DNA of 64,000 nt from Halorubrum ruber (GCF_018228765.1 NZ_CP073695.1:124001-188000); one strand, 5' to 3'; shown: positions 1 through 8,813, counted from the first letter of the stretch. Program-made: numbers and translations. Notes: a model not told the origin generated them from the sequence alone.

Positions 1-368
1 GAGAGTGACACTGTATCGTCATTGAACAGCGTCATCGTTCGAGTGTCGTATGTTACCGTGGGTGCGGTGAATGTGGGTTTACTGACCTGCCTGCCGTTCG
101 AGCGGCGTTCGAGACAGCCGGTGATGGCTTGGGCGGCTTGGTGGGTGGCGAGGATCGCGTGCTGACTCCCGAGGTCGGTTTCCTCGCGCACGTTGTCGTA
201 GGCGAGGGGTTGGACGTCGCTCTTGGCGTTACACTTCCCCCACGCCATGTCCGTGGCGAGTTGGCACCCACGCTTCCACTCGGAGATGGTTTCCTCAAGC
301 AACTCGCGTTGCTCATCGTCTACCGAGAGACGAGTGATTGCCGTCCGACGCACGTAATCGTCTGCCAC
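1..368 (-). CDS. tnpB: TnpB family RNA-guided endonuclease, N-terminal part (cut by window edge)
   Basis: Translation from GTG at 368 gives an open frame of about 122 residues to the window edge, beginning VADDYVRRTAITRL. It contains the stretch DNVREETDLGSQHAI and then ITGCLERR, typical of the N-terminal region of haloarchaeal TnpB (OrfB, IS1341-type). The family is an RNA-guided DNA nuclease with a RuvC-like core that works with a reRNA from the element's right end. The catalytic part lies outside the window. GTG at 368 is chosen because a TATA box sits about 25 bp upstream and an in-frame stop lies just before it. Whether this copy is intact cannot be judged here. Confidence 0.8.
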   Translation of the reverse strand, partial: MADDYVRRTAITRLSVDDEQRELLEETISEWKRGCQLATDMAWGKCNAKSDVQPLAYDNVREETDLGSQHAILATHQAAQAITGCLERRSNGRQVSKPTFTAPTVTYDTRTMTLFNDDTVSL

Positions 369-389
369 AGTTTCAATGTGTGTGAGCGG

Positions 390-400
390 CTATTTATAAG
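390..400 (-). promoter_or_regulatory. TATA box of tnpB
   Basis: On the minus strand CTTATAAATA lies about 25 bp before the GTG start at 368, which suggests a leaderless transcript. Confidence 0.55.
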
Positions 401-491
401 CTGGTGTTTGTTACAGATACGAACCCGCTCCTCTCCTCCCTACTCACTCCCTTCGGTCGCTCCTTGAGGAGGGGGACTCCGCGCTACCGCT

Positions 492-806
492 TCAGTTGAT
501 CGGCCAGTGGACGTACAGCAGGTCGATCGAGTCGACGCCGAGCCGGTCGCGGCTGGCGCGCGCGGTCTCGACGGCGTCGTCGTACGAGAGGTTGTCCGTC
601 GAGAGCTTCGTCGCGACGAACAGGTCCTCGCGGTCGACGTCGCTGCGGTCGATCCCGTCGCCGACCGAGGCCTCGTTGTCGTACCCCTGCGCGGTGTCGA
701 CGTGGCGGTAGCCGGTCTCGATCGCGTGCGCGACGCCGGCCGCGCACTCCTCGCCGTCGGCCAGTTTGTACGTCCCGTACCCGAGTCGGTCGAAGGTGCT
801 CGCCAT
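492..806 (-). pseudogene. Aldo/keto reductase, truncated by the TnpB element
   Basis: From ATG at 806 the protein reads [15 protein letters not shown], then [14 protein letters not shown] (the family motif with the catalytic Asp and Tyr), then [10 protein letters not shown] and a stop. That is about 104 residues, against roughly 270-280 for a complete AKR. The NADPH-binding C-terminal half is absent. The frame ends exactly where element sequence begins near 487, so the gene was probably cut by insertion; the missing part may lie beyond the left end of the window. An upstream TTG at 836 is an alternative start, but ATG 806 matches the usual AKR N-terminus better. Confidence 0.7.
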
Positions 807-976
807 GTGGTCTCGTGCGGACGGCGACGCCCTCAACGTACCGGTCCCCGAACCGCGAGACCGCGGGGCACCTCCTCGGGTGAGGCGGGGTCGGTCTCCC
901 TGACCGATTCGGCCGCCAACCGCGCTAAACGGACGCCGCGCCGAGTACAGTTATCACTGCTAATATTCGGGGAGCA

Positions 977-987
977 GTTATTATCCC
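977..987 (+). promoter_or_regulatory. Possible TATA box of htrII
   Basis: TTATTATCC lies about 30 bp before the ATG at 1014. It sits in an AT-richer stretch (950-990) with two similar CAGTTAT words at 948 and 975, which could be regulator or BRE sites. This is an inference from position only. Confidence 0.3.
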
Positions 988-1013
988 GATACGATCCCTG
1001 TCGATCGGTACAC

Positions 1014-2708
1014 ATGCAAGCGGGATCGTCCTCCGGCATCCGGTCGAGTTACGGCGCGAAGCTCGCGCTGTCTTTGATCGGGGTCATGGGGGTTTCAGTT
1101 TCATACGGTGTCATCGTCTACCTCCGCGCGGAGGAGGCCGGCGCCGCGGGCGCAGCGGTGCGCTCGGGGCTCGTCGGGATGACGCTGTTGACGGTGATCG
1201 GGCTCGCGCTCATCGGCGTCACGGTCGGATCGAACACGGTCATCTCCCTGCGGCAGCTCACGGCCAAGGCCGAGCGGATGGCCGAGGGGGACCTCGACGT
1301 GCGACTGGAGACGGGCCGAGCAGACGAGATCGGGCGGCTGTTCCGGGCGTTCGACGAGATGCGCGGCTCGCTGCGCTCGGAGATATCCGACGCGGAAGCG
1401 GCTCGCGAGGAGGCGGAGCGGGCGCGACGGGAGGCCGACGCGCGCGCAGAGACGGTCGAGCGGAAGGCGACCGAGTACGAGTCGGCGATGCGGGCGCTCG
1501 CCGACGGCGACCTGACCCAGCGGGTCGACTCCGACGTCGACAACGAGGCGATGGCGCGCGTCGGCGTCGCGTTCAACGAGATGGCCGACGAGTTAGAGGA
1601 GACCGTCGCGTCCGTCGCGACCGTCGCCGAGGACACCGCCGACGTGGCCGGGACCGTCGACGACCGCACGGAGGACCTGCGGGCGACGACCGGGACCGTG
1701 AGCGAGGCGGTCGAAGAGATCGCCGAGGGCGCGCGCACCCAGCGCGACGACCTGCAGGCGGCGACCGACGAAGCCGAGAACCTCGCGTCGTCGGCCGAGG
1801 AGGTCGCCTCCACCGTCACCGACGTGGCGGAGACGGCGGAACACGCCGCCGAGGTGGGCGAGGAGGGCCGCGAGGCGGCCGAGGAGGCGCTCGCGGAGAT
1901 GGACGCGGTCGAGGAGACGACGGCGGAGACGACCGCGGAGGTCGAGGCGCTCGCGGAGGAGGTCGAGGAGATCGGCGAGGTCGTCGACACCATCTCGGAG
2001 ATCGCGGAGCAGACGAACCTGCTCGCGCTGAACGCCTCCATCGAGGCGGCCCGCTCCGGCGCAGAGGGCGCCGGCTTCGCGGTCGTCGCCGAGGAGGTGA
2101 AGGCGCTGGCCGAGGAGACGCAGGAGTCCGCGAGCGAGATCGAAGCCCGGATCCGCTCCGTCCAAGAGCGGGCGGAGACGGGCGCCGACGCGATGGCGCG
2201 CACCGAACAGCGGATCTCCGCCGGCGTCGACACGGTCGAGACGTCGATCGACGCCCTCGAACGCCTCGCGGAGGCTTCCGAGCGCACCGACACGAGCATG
2301 ACCGAGATCACCCGCGCGACCGAGACGCAGGCCGACTCCGTCGACGCGGTCGTCGGCCACGTCGAGGACGTCTCCGCGATCAGCGCGCAGACGGCCAGCG
2401 CGGCCGGCGACGTCACCGGCGCGGTCGACGAACAGGAGCAGACCCTCGGGGCGGTCGAAAACGCGGCCGGGTCGCTCTCCGACCGCGCGCTCGCGCTGCG
2501 CGACGCGGTCGACGACTTCGAGTTCGCGGCCGAGGACGGCCTCGGCGCCGCGAGCGGCGGAACTGGCCGGGGGACCGCGGGCGACGGCGTCACCGGCGAC
2601 GGGGCCGCGGTCTCCGACGGAGGGACGACGAGCGGCGAGGAGACCGACTTCGACTTCTCAGGCGGCGGGAGGCGCGACGACGCAGCCGCCGGGGAGGAGG
2701 TGAACTGA
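1014..2708 (+). CDS. htrII: Sensory rhodopsin II transducer HtrII (methyl-accepting, short-loop type)
   Basis: This 564-residue transducer relays the sensory rhodopsin II signal to CheA/CheW. Two membrane helices (about 14-37 and 52-75) are joined by a short Ala/Gly loop, as in Natronomonas HtrII and unlike Halobacterium HtrII with its large serine-sensing domain. A HAMP segment follows (76-130, with [17 protein letters not shown]), then a second HAMP-like segment, a long Glu/Ala-rich coiled coil and the conserved kinase-control tip [18 protein letters not shown] (332-349). The C-terminus is Gly/Asp-rich. ATG 1014 places TM1 near the N-terminus; the open frame extends upstream to 507 but without family resemblance. 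It is followed one base later by sopII, so the two are co-transcribed. Confidence 0.9.
   Translation: MQAGSSSGIRSSYGAKLALSLIGVMGVSVSYGVIVYLRAEEAGAAGAAVRSGLVGMTLLTVIGLALIGVTVGSNTVISLRQLTAKAERMAEGDLDVRLETGRADEIGRLFRAFDEMRGSLRSEISDAEAAREEAERARREADARAETVERKATEYESAMRALADGDLTQRVDSDVDNEAMARVGVAFNEMADELEETVASVATVAEDTADVAGTVDDRTEDLRATTGTVSEAVEEIAEGARTQRDDLQAATDEAENLASSAEEVASTVTDVAETAEHAAEVGEEGREAAEEALAEMDAVEETTAETTAEVEALAEEVEEIGEVVDTISEIAEQTNLLALNASIEAARSGAEGAGFAVVAEEVKALAEETQESASEIEARIRSVQERAETGADAMARTEQRISAGVDTVETSIDALERLAEASERTDTSMTEITRATETQADSVDAVVGHVEDVSAISAQTASAAGDVTGAVDEQEQTLGAVENAAGSLSDRALALRDAVDDFEFAAEDGLGAASGGTGRGTAGDGVTGDGAAVSDGGTTSGEETDFDFSGGGRRDDAAAGEEVN
2696..2703 (+). promoter_or_regulatory. 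Strong Shine-Dalgarno for sopII
   Basis: GGAGGTGA lies inside the last codons of htrII, six bases before the sopII ATG at 2710. It is a near-perfect anti-16S match and supports translational coupling. Confidence 0.7.
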
Positions 2709-2709
2709 G

Positions 2710-3480
2710 ATGCTCGTCGACACCGCCGTCTGGGCGTGGATCGGCGCCCTCGCGATGGGCGCCGGGACGATTCCGCCGCTGCGGGCGTGGGTCTCCCGGT
2801 CTTCGGAGGCCGACGAGTCGCACGCGGTCTACTACGGCACCCTCGCCGGGGTCACCGGTATCGCGGCGATCGCGTACCTCCTGATGGCGCTCGGCTTCGG
2901 CACCGTCTCGCTGTCGGCCGGGGAGCTCGACGTCGCCCGGTACGTCGACTGGCTCCTGACGACGCCGCTGCTGCTCTTCTACCTCGGCCTGCTCGCGCGG
3001 CCGTCGCGGCGCGTGCTCGCCGGGCTGATCGGCGTCGACGTGGTGATCATCGCCGGCGGTATCGCGGCCGCCGCGACGACCGGGACGGTCTCGTGGGTCG
3101 CCTTCGGCGTCGCCGGGGCCGCGTACGTCGCGCTCGTCTACGGGCTCCTCGTCTCGCTCCCCCGGTCGGCCTCGGCGGAGGGCGACCGGGTCCGCGCCGT
3201 CTTCGGCACGCTTCGGAACATCACGGTGGTGCTGTGGACGCTGTACCCGGTCGTGTGGCTGCTCGCGCCGACCGGCTTCGGCCTGCTGACGCCCGCGACG
3301 GAGATGCTCGTGTTCGTCTACCTCGACGTCGTCTCGAAGGTCGGCTTCGTCGTCGTCGCGGTCGCGGGCGCCGACGCGCTCGACCGCCTCGGCGCCGACA
3401 GCGGACTGGATGGCGGAGACGAGTTCATCGCCGCCGACTCCGGGAGCGAAGAACAGACGACCGTCCTCGGCGACGACTGA
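2710..3480 (+). CDS. sopII: Sensory rhodopsin II (phoborhodopsin)
   Basis: A 256-residue seven-helix retinal protein. The retinal Schiff-base lysine is K210 in YLDVVSKVGF and the counter-ion is D80 in RYVDWLLTTP. Residues 41-63, the helix-F segment RNITVVLWTLYPVVWLLAP and helix G match sensory rhodopsin II better than SRI, halorhodopsin or bacteriorhodopsin. SRII senses blue light and drives a repellent response through HtrII, encoded immediately upstream. The residue before the lysine is Ser (S209), where Natronomonas SRII has Thr204, which bonds to a helix-F tyrosine (Y179 here). The last about 30 residues form an acidic cytoplasmic tail. Confidence 0.88.
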   Translation: MLVDTAVWAWIGALAMGAGTIPPLRAWVSRSSEADESHAVYYGTLAGVTGIAAIAYLLMALGFGTVSLSAGELDVARYVDWLLTTPLLLFYLGLLARPSRRVLAGLIGVDVVIIAGGIAAAATTGTVSWVAFGVAGAAYVALVYGLLVSLPRSASAEGDRVRAVFGTLRNITVVLWTLYPVVWLLAPTGFGLLTPATEMLVFVYLDVVSKVGFVVVAVAGADALDRLGADSGLDGGDEFIAADSGSEEQTTVLGDD

Positions 3481-3527
3481 GCCGCGGGCCGTTTCTCCCC
3501 CTCCGCCTCTTCCTTCCGCCTTTCCTT

Positions 3528-4606
3528 CTACTCCCCGTCCGCGACGAGGTCCTCGTAGCGCGCGCCGGTCTGTTTCAGCGTCTCGGTCGAGTAGAGCCGT
3601 TCGTGGGCGAAGGGGAGGTGCTCGGCCGCCAGCTCGTCGATCTTCTCGTCGACCGCCTCCGCCTCGCGGCCGTGGATCATCGTGAACAGGTTGTACTCCC
3701 ACTCCTGCTCGGGGCGGCGCGGCCGGTGGTAACAGAGGGTGACGTACGGGAGGCTCCCGACCGCCTCGCCGCGCTCGTCGAGCTCGTCGTCAGGCACGTC
3801 CCAGACCACCATACAGTTGTTCGTGAACCCGGTGACGACGTGGTTGACGACGCAGCCGATCCGCTTGATACAGCCGTCCGCGAGCAGGCGCTCGACCGCC
3901 GCGAGCACCTCGTCGACGGTCGGGTCGACGCCGGACCCGCTCGCGCCGATCTCGCTCGCCACGTCGGCGTAGGGGGTCGCGGACAGCGGGAAGCCGTCCT
4001 GGATCGCCAAGAGGAGGTCGGCCTCCAAGTCGCTCAGGTCCCCGCGGGCGTCCTCGGAGATGCGGGTGGCTGAGACCGCGGTCTCGTCGAGCGATTCTCT
4101 CGCAAATCGGTCCGCGTTGACCACGGGAAACTCTAAGTCGATGTAGTAGTCCGTCAGCATCGGGAGCGCGAGCACCTCGCAGCCGGTGCGCGCCTCGATC
4201 TCCGCGAGGATCTCGTCGCGCTTCTCGCGGGAGCCGGCGGTGACGACGAACCACTGGTTCCACTCGTGGTCGCGGCGGTAGTTGTGGTTCACCTGCCGGT
4301 AGCCGTTGATCACCTCGGCGACCTCATCGAAGCGGTCCTCGGGGGCGCGCACGGCCGCCAGCGTCGAGGAGCCGATGACCGGGGGTTGAGCACCGCGCCG
4401 AACCGCCGGAAGACGCCGCGCTCGCGGAGGTCGCGGACGCGGTCGAGGACCGTTTCGGCGTCGACGTCGATTCCCGTCTCGGCGCTGATCTCGCGGGCGA
4501 CCCGCTCGAAGGGGCGCTCCTCGACGGGGAAGCCGCTCTGGTACTCGTCGATGAGGGCCGCGTCGACCGCGTCGAGGTCGGCCCGCCAGTCGGCGTCCAG
4601 ACTCAT
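3528..4606 (-). CDS. ahbAB: Siroheme decarboxylase, AhbA-AhbB fusion (one-base frameshift in sequence)
   Basis: Two overlapping frames (4606 to about 4381, then about 4381 to 3528) form one protein of about 359 residues if one C is restored in the run at 4381-4385. Both halves have the AsnC/Lrp-like winged-helix plus alpha/beta fold of siroheme decarboxylase. The first half carries VFRRFGAVLNP and HEWNQWFVV; the second carries DGCIKRIGCVVNHVVTGFT and YNLFTMIHG. The family converts siroheme to 12,18-didecarboxysiroheme in the alternative heme pathway, and fused halves are usual in haloarchaea. It was formerly annotated as an AsnC regulator. The break falls where VLNP should continue PVIGSS. 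The neighbouring sopII gene is convergent. Confidence 0.78.
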
Positions 4607-4695
4607 TACGCGAGTTAGGGGGCGCGCGTACGTACCGGTTTCGGAGGGTCGTCGAGCGTCAGCGGGACGCGTGTCGTCGGAGACGAGCGCGCGTC

Positions 4696-4854
4696 TCAGT
4701 CGTCCGCGGGAGCGTCGCCCGGCGTCGGGGCGAACGCCCGGGCGCTCTCTTCCAGCTGCGTCGTCGAGCAGCCGCCGACGGTCGCGGCCTGTTCGAGCGT
4801 CAAGGTGCGGGAGCGGTACAGCGTGAGCGCGGTGGCGACGGATTTGGACGTCAT
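4696..4854 (-). CDS. Small haloarchaeal HTH-like protein (DUF7317-like)
   Basis: ATG at 4854 opens a 52-residue frame beginning MTSKSVATALTLYRSRTLTL and continuing with EQAATVGGC. It resembles small haloarchaeal proteins with one helix-turn-helix-like motif (TLEQAATVGG); the DUF7317 label is from memory. A TATA-like GAGTTATATG lies about 27-30 bp upstream (4880-4893), supporting a leaderless start. The tail is short and acidic. The function is unknown; a small DNA-binding role is only a guess. Confidence 0.55.
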   Translation of the reverse strand: MTSKSVATALTLYRSRTLTLEQAATVGGCSTTQLEESARAFAPTPGDAPADD

Positions 4855-5169
4855 CGGGTACAACCAGTTAGTAGATGGACGAACATATAACTCTGACGCT
4901 ATTTAGACCCCGATACAAACTGTAATTCGGATAGAACCGTTTGAACGTATATATAATCCTCTCTATATCGTACATTCGTCCTGTTATAGTATGCGAACCA
5001 GTACCACGGATCCGGCGGGATCGACCTCGCCGTCCCGGCTCGTCGCTCGCGCGCGACGGGTCGGCAGGTCGGTTCGGGTCCAAGTCGGCGGGGCGGAGCC
5101 GGTCCGTTCCGTTCCCGGCGCGCGGGAGTCGAACGGGGGACTTTTCGTCGGAGAACCCGAACGGCACGT
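4855..5169. other. AT-rich intergenic region
   Basis: Positions 4885-4990 are much richer in AT than the surroundings, with several TATA-like words (for example GTATATATAATCC near 4943). Short frames cross it (75 aa on plus from 4991, 99 aa on minus) but neither looks like a protein and the plus one runs into the next gene. Promoters for both flanking genes probably lie here. Confidence 0.4.
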
Positions 5170-6291
5170 ATGGCTCAGGCGACTCAGGAGTTCGGCGACT
5201 GGCCCCTCAAGCGGCTGATGACCGAGGTCTGCGGCTCCGGCCACAAGTCGGCCGACGACCTGACGCGCGCGCAGGCGACCGAGGCGTTCGAGCGGATCCT
5301 CGCGGGCGAGCCGGACCCGACGACGCTCGGGGCGTTCTGGCTCTCCAACCGCTGGAAGCGAAACACGCCCGAAGAACTCGGTGCGTACGTCGACGTGATG
5401 TGCGACCGCGTCGAGTACGCGGAGCCCGACGTCGACCCCGTCGACTGCGGCGCCAACTACGACGGCAAGGGCCGGACCGCGATCCTCGGCGTCGCCGCGG
5501 GCGCGGTCGCGGCCGCGGCCGGGACCCCTGTCGTCGTCCACTCCGGCGACCGCGTGCCGACCCAGAAGCAGGACTCGTACAAGCACGTCCTCGACGAGCT
5601 CGGCGTCCACACCGAGCTGACGCCGTCGGACTCCGCCGACATGGTCGACGAGACCGGCTTCGGCTTCTACTACCAGCCCGCGTTCAACCCCGCCATCGAC
5701 GACCTGTTCGACCGGCGCGACCAGATGGGCGTCCGGACGTTCGTCAACACGGTCGAGACGCTGGCGAACCCCGCGGGCGCCTCGACGCACCTCGGCTCCT
5801 TCTACCACCTCGCGTTCGCGAAGAAGGTGGTCGATACGTTCGTGGAAAGCGAGTTCCACGACCTCGACCGCGTCTTGATGTTCCAGGGAATGGAGGGGTA
5901 CGACGACGTGCGCCCCGGCTACACGAAGGTCGCCGAGTGGGACGCGGCGGGCGACGCGGGCGGCGACGCGAGCGAGGGCAACGCCGAGGCGGCCGGCAGC
6001 GAGGGTGCGAGCTTCACCGACTTCGAGATCGAAACCGCCGAGTACGGGATGGACCTCGAAGAGGACGACCTCGCGGTCGACGATGTCGCGGCCGAGTCGG
6101 CCGCGATCACCGAGGCGGTGCTGGCCGGCGAGCGTGACGGCGCCTTCGCGGACGCGGTCGCGGTCAACGCCGCGCTCCGGATCTACGCGGGCGAGGACGC
6201 GGACTCCATCGAGGAGGGCCTCGACGCGGCTCGCGAAGTCATCGACGACGGCTCCGCGTACGAGGTTCTAGAGGAACTGCGGGAGTTCTGA
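5170..6291 (+). CDS. TrpD2-like glycosyl-transferase-fold protein (anthranilate phosphoribosyltransferase family)
   Basis: This 373-residue protein has the two-part fold of nucleoside phosphorylase/TrpD proteins: a helical N-domain (FGDWPLKRLMTEVCG, then TLGAFWLSNRWK) and an alpha/beta domain. The GTGGD phosphoribosyl-diphosphate loop of true TrpD is missing. In its place stands CGANYDGKGRT followed by a helix and VVVHSGDRVPT, which resembles the TrpD2/YbiB branch, whose E. coli member binds nucleic acid. A real tryptophan-pathway role is therefore doubtful. Residues about 258-285 form a Gly/Ala/Glu-rich insertion. There are no trp genes nearby. ATG 5170 has no upstream in-frame alternative that adds family sequence. 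Confidence 0.65.
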   Translation: MAQATQEFGDWPLKRLMTEVCGSGHKSADDLTRAQATEAFERILAGEPDPTTLGAFWLSNRWKRNTPEELGAYVDVMCDRVEYAEPDVDPVDCGANYDGKGRTAILGVAAGAVAAAAGTPVVVHSGDRVPTQKQDSYKHVLDELGVHTELTPSDSADMVDETGFGFYYQPAFNPAIDDLFDRRDQMGVRTFVNTVETLANPAGASTHLGSFYHLAFAKKVVDTFVESEFHDLDRVLMFQGMEGYDDVRPGYTKVAEWDAAGDAGGDASEGNAEAAGSEGASFTDFEIETAEYGMDLEEDDLAVDDVAAESAAITEAVLAGERDGAFADAVAVNAALRIYAGEDADSIEEGLDAAREVIDDGSAYEVLEELREF

Positions 6292-6346
6292 GAACCGTCG
6301 CGTCCTCGGGATTCAGTTTGTGATCGAGCGATATTGCTGTCGGACA

Positions 6347-6488
6347 TTTATAAATAATCGAGGCTCTACGACAAATTCCTCCAAAGCCCCAGCCGCTCGC
6401 CTATAAATAGATAATAGCAGATCGGTGGCGAACACCTCCAAAGCCCCAGCCGCGAGGCGGTACGTGATCGATAACTCTCCGGTGGACG
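6347..6488 (-). repeat. Tandem 54-57 bp tail/TATA modules downstream of RNA element copy A
   Basis: Reading on the minus strand, the tail word CTGGGGCTTTGGAGG of the RNA element recurs at 6435-6449 and 6378-6392, 54 and 57 bp from the copy at 6489-6503. The last two modules are followed by TATTTATA-type words (6402-6409 and 6347-6356). The same period is seen after copies C and D. Confidence 0.65.
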
Positions 6489-6726
6489 CCTCCAAAGCCC
6501 CAGCCGCGAGGCTGACGCACGCTCGCTGCGGTCCTCGTCACTCACTTCGTTCGTTCCTGCGGTCCTTACGTCGCCTGCGTCAGCCTCGCGGCTGCCCCTT
6601 TGAGTCCCACCCCGCCCCGCACAGCACCTCACGCCTCCCCAGCCTCGTCGGCCTCCCTACGGTCGGCCGACTCCCTCGCGCGTGCTGCTTCGCGGCCAAG
6701 GGCCGCTCGCAGGCACGCGCCACCGC
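6489..6726 (-). ncRNA. Structured RNA element, copy A
   Basis: Minus-strand copy of a four-member family. Helix 1 has GCGCGTG / CACGCGC, a bulged C, CTGC / GCAG, a tandem GA internal loop and the hairpin GCGGCC-CTT-GGCCGC. Helix 2 pairs plus-strand 6647-6653 with 6665-6671. Helix 3 is a perfect 19 bp stem (6501-6519 with 6576-6594) on a base of CTCAAAG / CTTTGGAG separated by a GGG/GGG loop. The linkers GAGGCTGGGGAGGCGTGAGG and GGGACTCAAAGGGGCAG are shared with the other copies. The open frames crossing it on both strands are spurious. Confidence 0.7.
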
Positions 6727-6733
6727 GTCAGTT

Positions 6734-6743
6734 CTTTATAAGT
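6734..6743 (-). promoter_or_regulatory. TATA box of RNA element copy A
   Basis: CTTATAAAGA on the minus strand lies just upstream of the conserved GCGGTGGCGCG start of the element. Confidence 0.5.
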
Positions 6744-6767
6744 ATTCGTCGAGGCGCGGTCAACTAC

Positions 6768-7607
6768 TTATAAGTCGCGATCGGGCGCGGGCGGCATCGC
6801 CCGCTTGTGGGCGCTGCGCTCGTAGAGGTCGACCACGCGGTCGACGGCTTCTGCCGGGACGTCGAGTTCGCGGACCGTCGCCGCGCGCGAGAGGCCGCCG
6901 TCGACGTGGACCGCGAGGATGGCGTCGACGGTGTCGTAGTCGAGCCCCATCTCCTCGGCGTCAGTCTGGCCCTCCCACATACCCGCCGTCGGCTCCTGCA
7001 TCACGAGGTCGCGGTCGACGCCGACGTGCGCGGCCAGCTGGCGGACCTGCTGTTTGTAGAGGTTCCCGATGGGGTTACAGTCGACCGCCTGGTCGCCGTA
7101 TTTCGTGTAGTAGCCGGTCATCGCCTCGGCGCGGTTTCCGGTGCCGAGGACGACCCGATTTTCGGCGTTGGCGACGAAGTAGTTCAGCACGGCGCGGGTG
7201 CGGACGTAGACGTTGCCCGCGGCCGTGCGGTCCTCCGCCGCCTCCGGGACGGCGTCGAAGAAGGTCTCCGCGATCGGCTGGATCTCGATCACGTCGTACT
7301 CGACCCCGAGGTCGTGAGCGACGCGCTCCGCGTCGCTCATCACGTCCGCGTCGTTCACGGCCGAGGGCATCGTGAGCCCGTGGAGGCCGTCCTCGCCGAG
7401 CGCCTCGACCGCGAGGTGCGCGGTGAGCGTCGAGTCGATACCACCCGAGAGGCCGAGGACAGCGCCCTCGGCGCCCGCGTCGTCGACGACGTCGCGGATG
7501 AACGAGACGATGCGCTCGCGGGTCGCTTCCAGCTCCTCCTCCGAGAGGCGGAGATCGAGCGGGGGGTCGTCCGACAGCAACACCGACTGCTCCGAGGTCT
7601 GACTCAT
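6768..7607 (-). CDS. nadE: NAD+ synthetase, ammonia-dependent
   Basis: The 279-residue protein is an N-type ATP pyrophosphatase that amidates nicotinate adenine dinucleotide to NAD+ in the cytoplasm. The PP-loop is LGLSGGIDSTLTAHLA near residue 53, and the NaAD/ATP-binding region contains GTGNRAEAMTGYYTKYGD and later NLYKQQVRQLA. It has no glutaminase (nitrilase) domain, so ammonia is the likely donor, as in most archaeal NadE. The stop codon TAA is part of an ACTTATAAGT word of the neighbouring repeat region. Start ATG 7607 gives the usual N-terminal length. Confidence 0.93.
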   Translation of the reverse strand: MSQTSEQSVLLSDDPPLDLRLSEEELEATRERIVSFIRDVVDDAGAEGAVLGLSGGIDSTLTAHLAVEALGEDGLHGLTMPSAVNDADVMSDAERVAHDLGVEYDVIEIQPIAETFFDAVPEAAEDRTAAGNVYVRTRAVLNYFVANAENRVVLGTGNRAEAMTGYYTKYGDQAVDCNPIGNLYKQQVRQLAAHVGVDRDLVMQEPTAGMWEGQTDAEEMGLDYDTVDAILAVHVDGGLSRAATVRELDVPAEAVDRVVDLYERSAHKRAMPPAPDRDL

Positions 7608-7676
7608 GAGCGAGTAGAGGTGCCGAGGCGACTAATACCTCCCCGTCGGCGCCGGGAACTGGACGCGCGTCGGGTT

Positions 7677-8339
7677 CTACAGCAGTCCTTCCTCTTCGGC
7701 CAACAGCAGCCCCTCCAGCGTCGCGTCGTTCGTCGGCGGCTCCCGGGCGATTTCGAGCGCCTCGTCGACCGGGACCGACCGCGGGGCGAGAAACTCGTTG
7801 CTGTCGTGGTCGACGTCGACCGGCTCTAACCCCTCCGCGAACACGTAGCCGCGCGTGTGACGCAACACGCCCGTCGAACACCACACCTCCTGGAGCAGCG
7901 ACGTCGACGAGGGCTCGAAGCCGGTCTCCTCGGCGAGCTCGCGCGCGCCCGCCTCGGTGTACGACTCGCCGGACTCGACGATTCCGGCGGGGAGTTCCAG
8001 TTGGGTGTTCCGCACGGTGGGCCGGTACTGCTCGACGAACAGCACCCGGTCGTCCGCGACCGCGACGATCACCGTCGCGGGCGACAGCTCCGCCCAGTAG
8101 TAGTTCTTCTCCGTCCCGTCGGGCTGCTCGACGCGGTCGTAGCCGCCGACGAACCACCCCTCGTCGTACTCGACGACGACCTCCTTCACCGGCCACTCGG
8201 GCTCGCCCGGCAGCGAGTGGTTGCGGCCGTCGGCGAACGCGGGGAGGTCGCGGAGGTCGGCCGCCGGGGCGTCGGGGTCGGGGGCGGCGGGGTCGTCGGA
8301 GGCGTCGCCCGCGTCGGAGTCAGCGTTCTCGCGCGTCAC
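7677..8339 (-). CDS. Nudix hydrolase, ADP-ribose pyrophosphatase type
   Basis: A 220-residue protein. The Nudix box lies at 119-141 (GIVESGE, then REL-EE-G) and matches GX5EX7REUXEEXGU fully. Upstream, VLFVEQYRPTVRNTQLELPAG is the signature of ADP-ribose/sugar-nucleotide pyrophosphatases, so hydrolysis of ADP-ribose or a similar dinucleotide is likely. The N-terminal 35 residues are a low-complexity Asp/Pro/Ala tail. GTG 8339 is chosen because it overlaps the stop of the upstream gene as GTGA; the longer frame to 8465 only adds antisense-like Arg/Pro sequence. It is co-transcribed with the small membrane protein upstream. Confidence 0.82.
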   Translation of the reverse strand: MTRENADSDAGDASDDPAAPDPDAPAADLRDLPAFADGRNHSLPGEPEWPVKEVVVEYDEGWFVGGYDRVEQPDGTEKNYYWAELSPATVIVAVADDRVLFVEQYRPTVRNTQLELPAGIVESGESYTEAGARELAEETGFEPSSTSLLQEVWCSTGVLRHTRGYVFAEGLEPVDVDHDSNEFLAPRSVPVDEALEIAREPPTNDATLEGLLLAEEEGLL

Positions 8340-8719
8340 GGGCGGACCACCTCCGCGTGGTACACCTGGCCGTCGCGGCGCACCCGCACGCCGGTCTCCG
8401 TCGAGGCGTTCGGCACCTGCCGGGTGAGCGCGTCCACCTCGTCGAACGGCGTGTGCGTGAACCACTCCTTCATCCCGTACGGACCGGTCTGGTACCCCGC
8501 CGACCGACCGTCGTCGCTCTCTATCGCGCCGATCAGGTACGGGTACCGCCTGTCGGAGACGTTGTTCACGTCGGCGGCGGTGCCGTTCGTCTCGATCGGT
8601 TCGACCGTGAGGTAGTAGGGATCGCCGCTCCCGAGGTAGCTGGGGAGGGCACCGAGCGCGAGCAGCGCGACGACGACCAGAGCGATGGCGATGAAGACGT
8701 TCCGGGTGACCCGGCGCAT
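8336..8719 (-). CDS. Conserved haloarchaeal membrane-anchored protein
   Basis: A 127-residue protein with one N-terminal membrane helix (about residues 8-25, IAIALVVVALLALGALPSYL) followed by an outside-facing soluble domain with GYQTGPYGMKEWFTHTPFDEV. I do not recognise a named family. Its stop overlaps the start of the Nudix gene by four bases, so the pair is an operon, conceivably linking a surface or membrane step with nucleotide-sugar turnover. That link is speculative. Confidence 0.6.
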   Translation of the reverse strand: MRRVTRNVFIAIALVVVALLALGALPSYLGSGDPYYLTVEPIETNGTAADVNNVSDRRYPYLIGAIESDDGRSAGYQTGPYGMKEWFTHTPFDEVDALTRQVPNASTETGVRVRRDGQVYHAEVVRP

Positions 8720-8813
8720 GGTCGCCGTAGGGGGCGGCGGGGAATACCGGTTTCGACCGACGAGATGCCGGTCGGCGAGGTGAGCGCCGAACCGGGCGCC
8801 GCGCGGCGACGCG

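Larger units (their letters stand above)
1..487 (-). mobile_element. IS200/IS605-like (IS1341-type) TnpB element, left part
   Basis: The element is cut by the window start. It holds the 5' part of a tnpB gene, its promoter and a left flank. Positions about 420-478 contain a CTCCTC / GAGGAG inverted repeat that could be the subterminal hairpin of the left end. The boundary near 487 is inferred from the point where the neighbouring aldo/keto reductase loses its reading frame. No tnpA is visible. Confidence 0.6.

Noticed and set aside
1118-2593. 491-residue Ser/Ala-rich frame opposite htrII
   Set aside because: Antisense to the coiled-coil region of the transducer; the Ser/Ala bias mirrors the Glu/Ala codons of the other strand.
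4991-5218. 75-residue frame after a TATA-like word
   Set aside because: It runs into the following gene, is Arg/Ser/Gly-rich and resembles no protein; kept only as part of the intergenic note.
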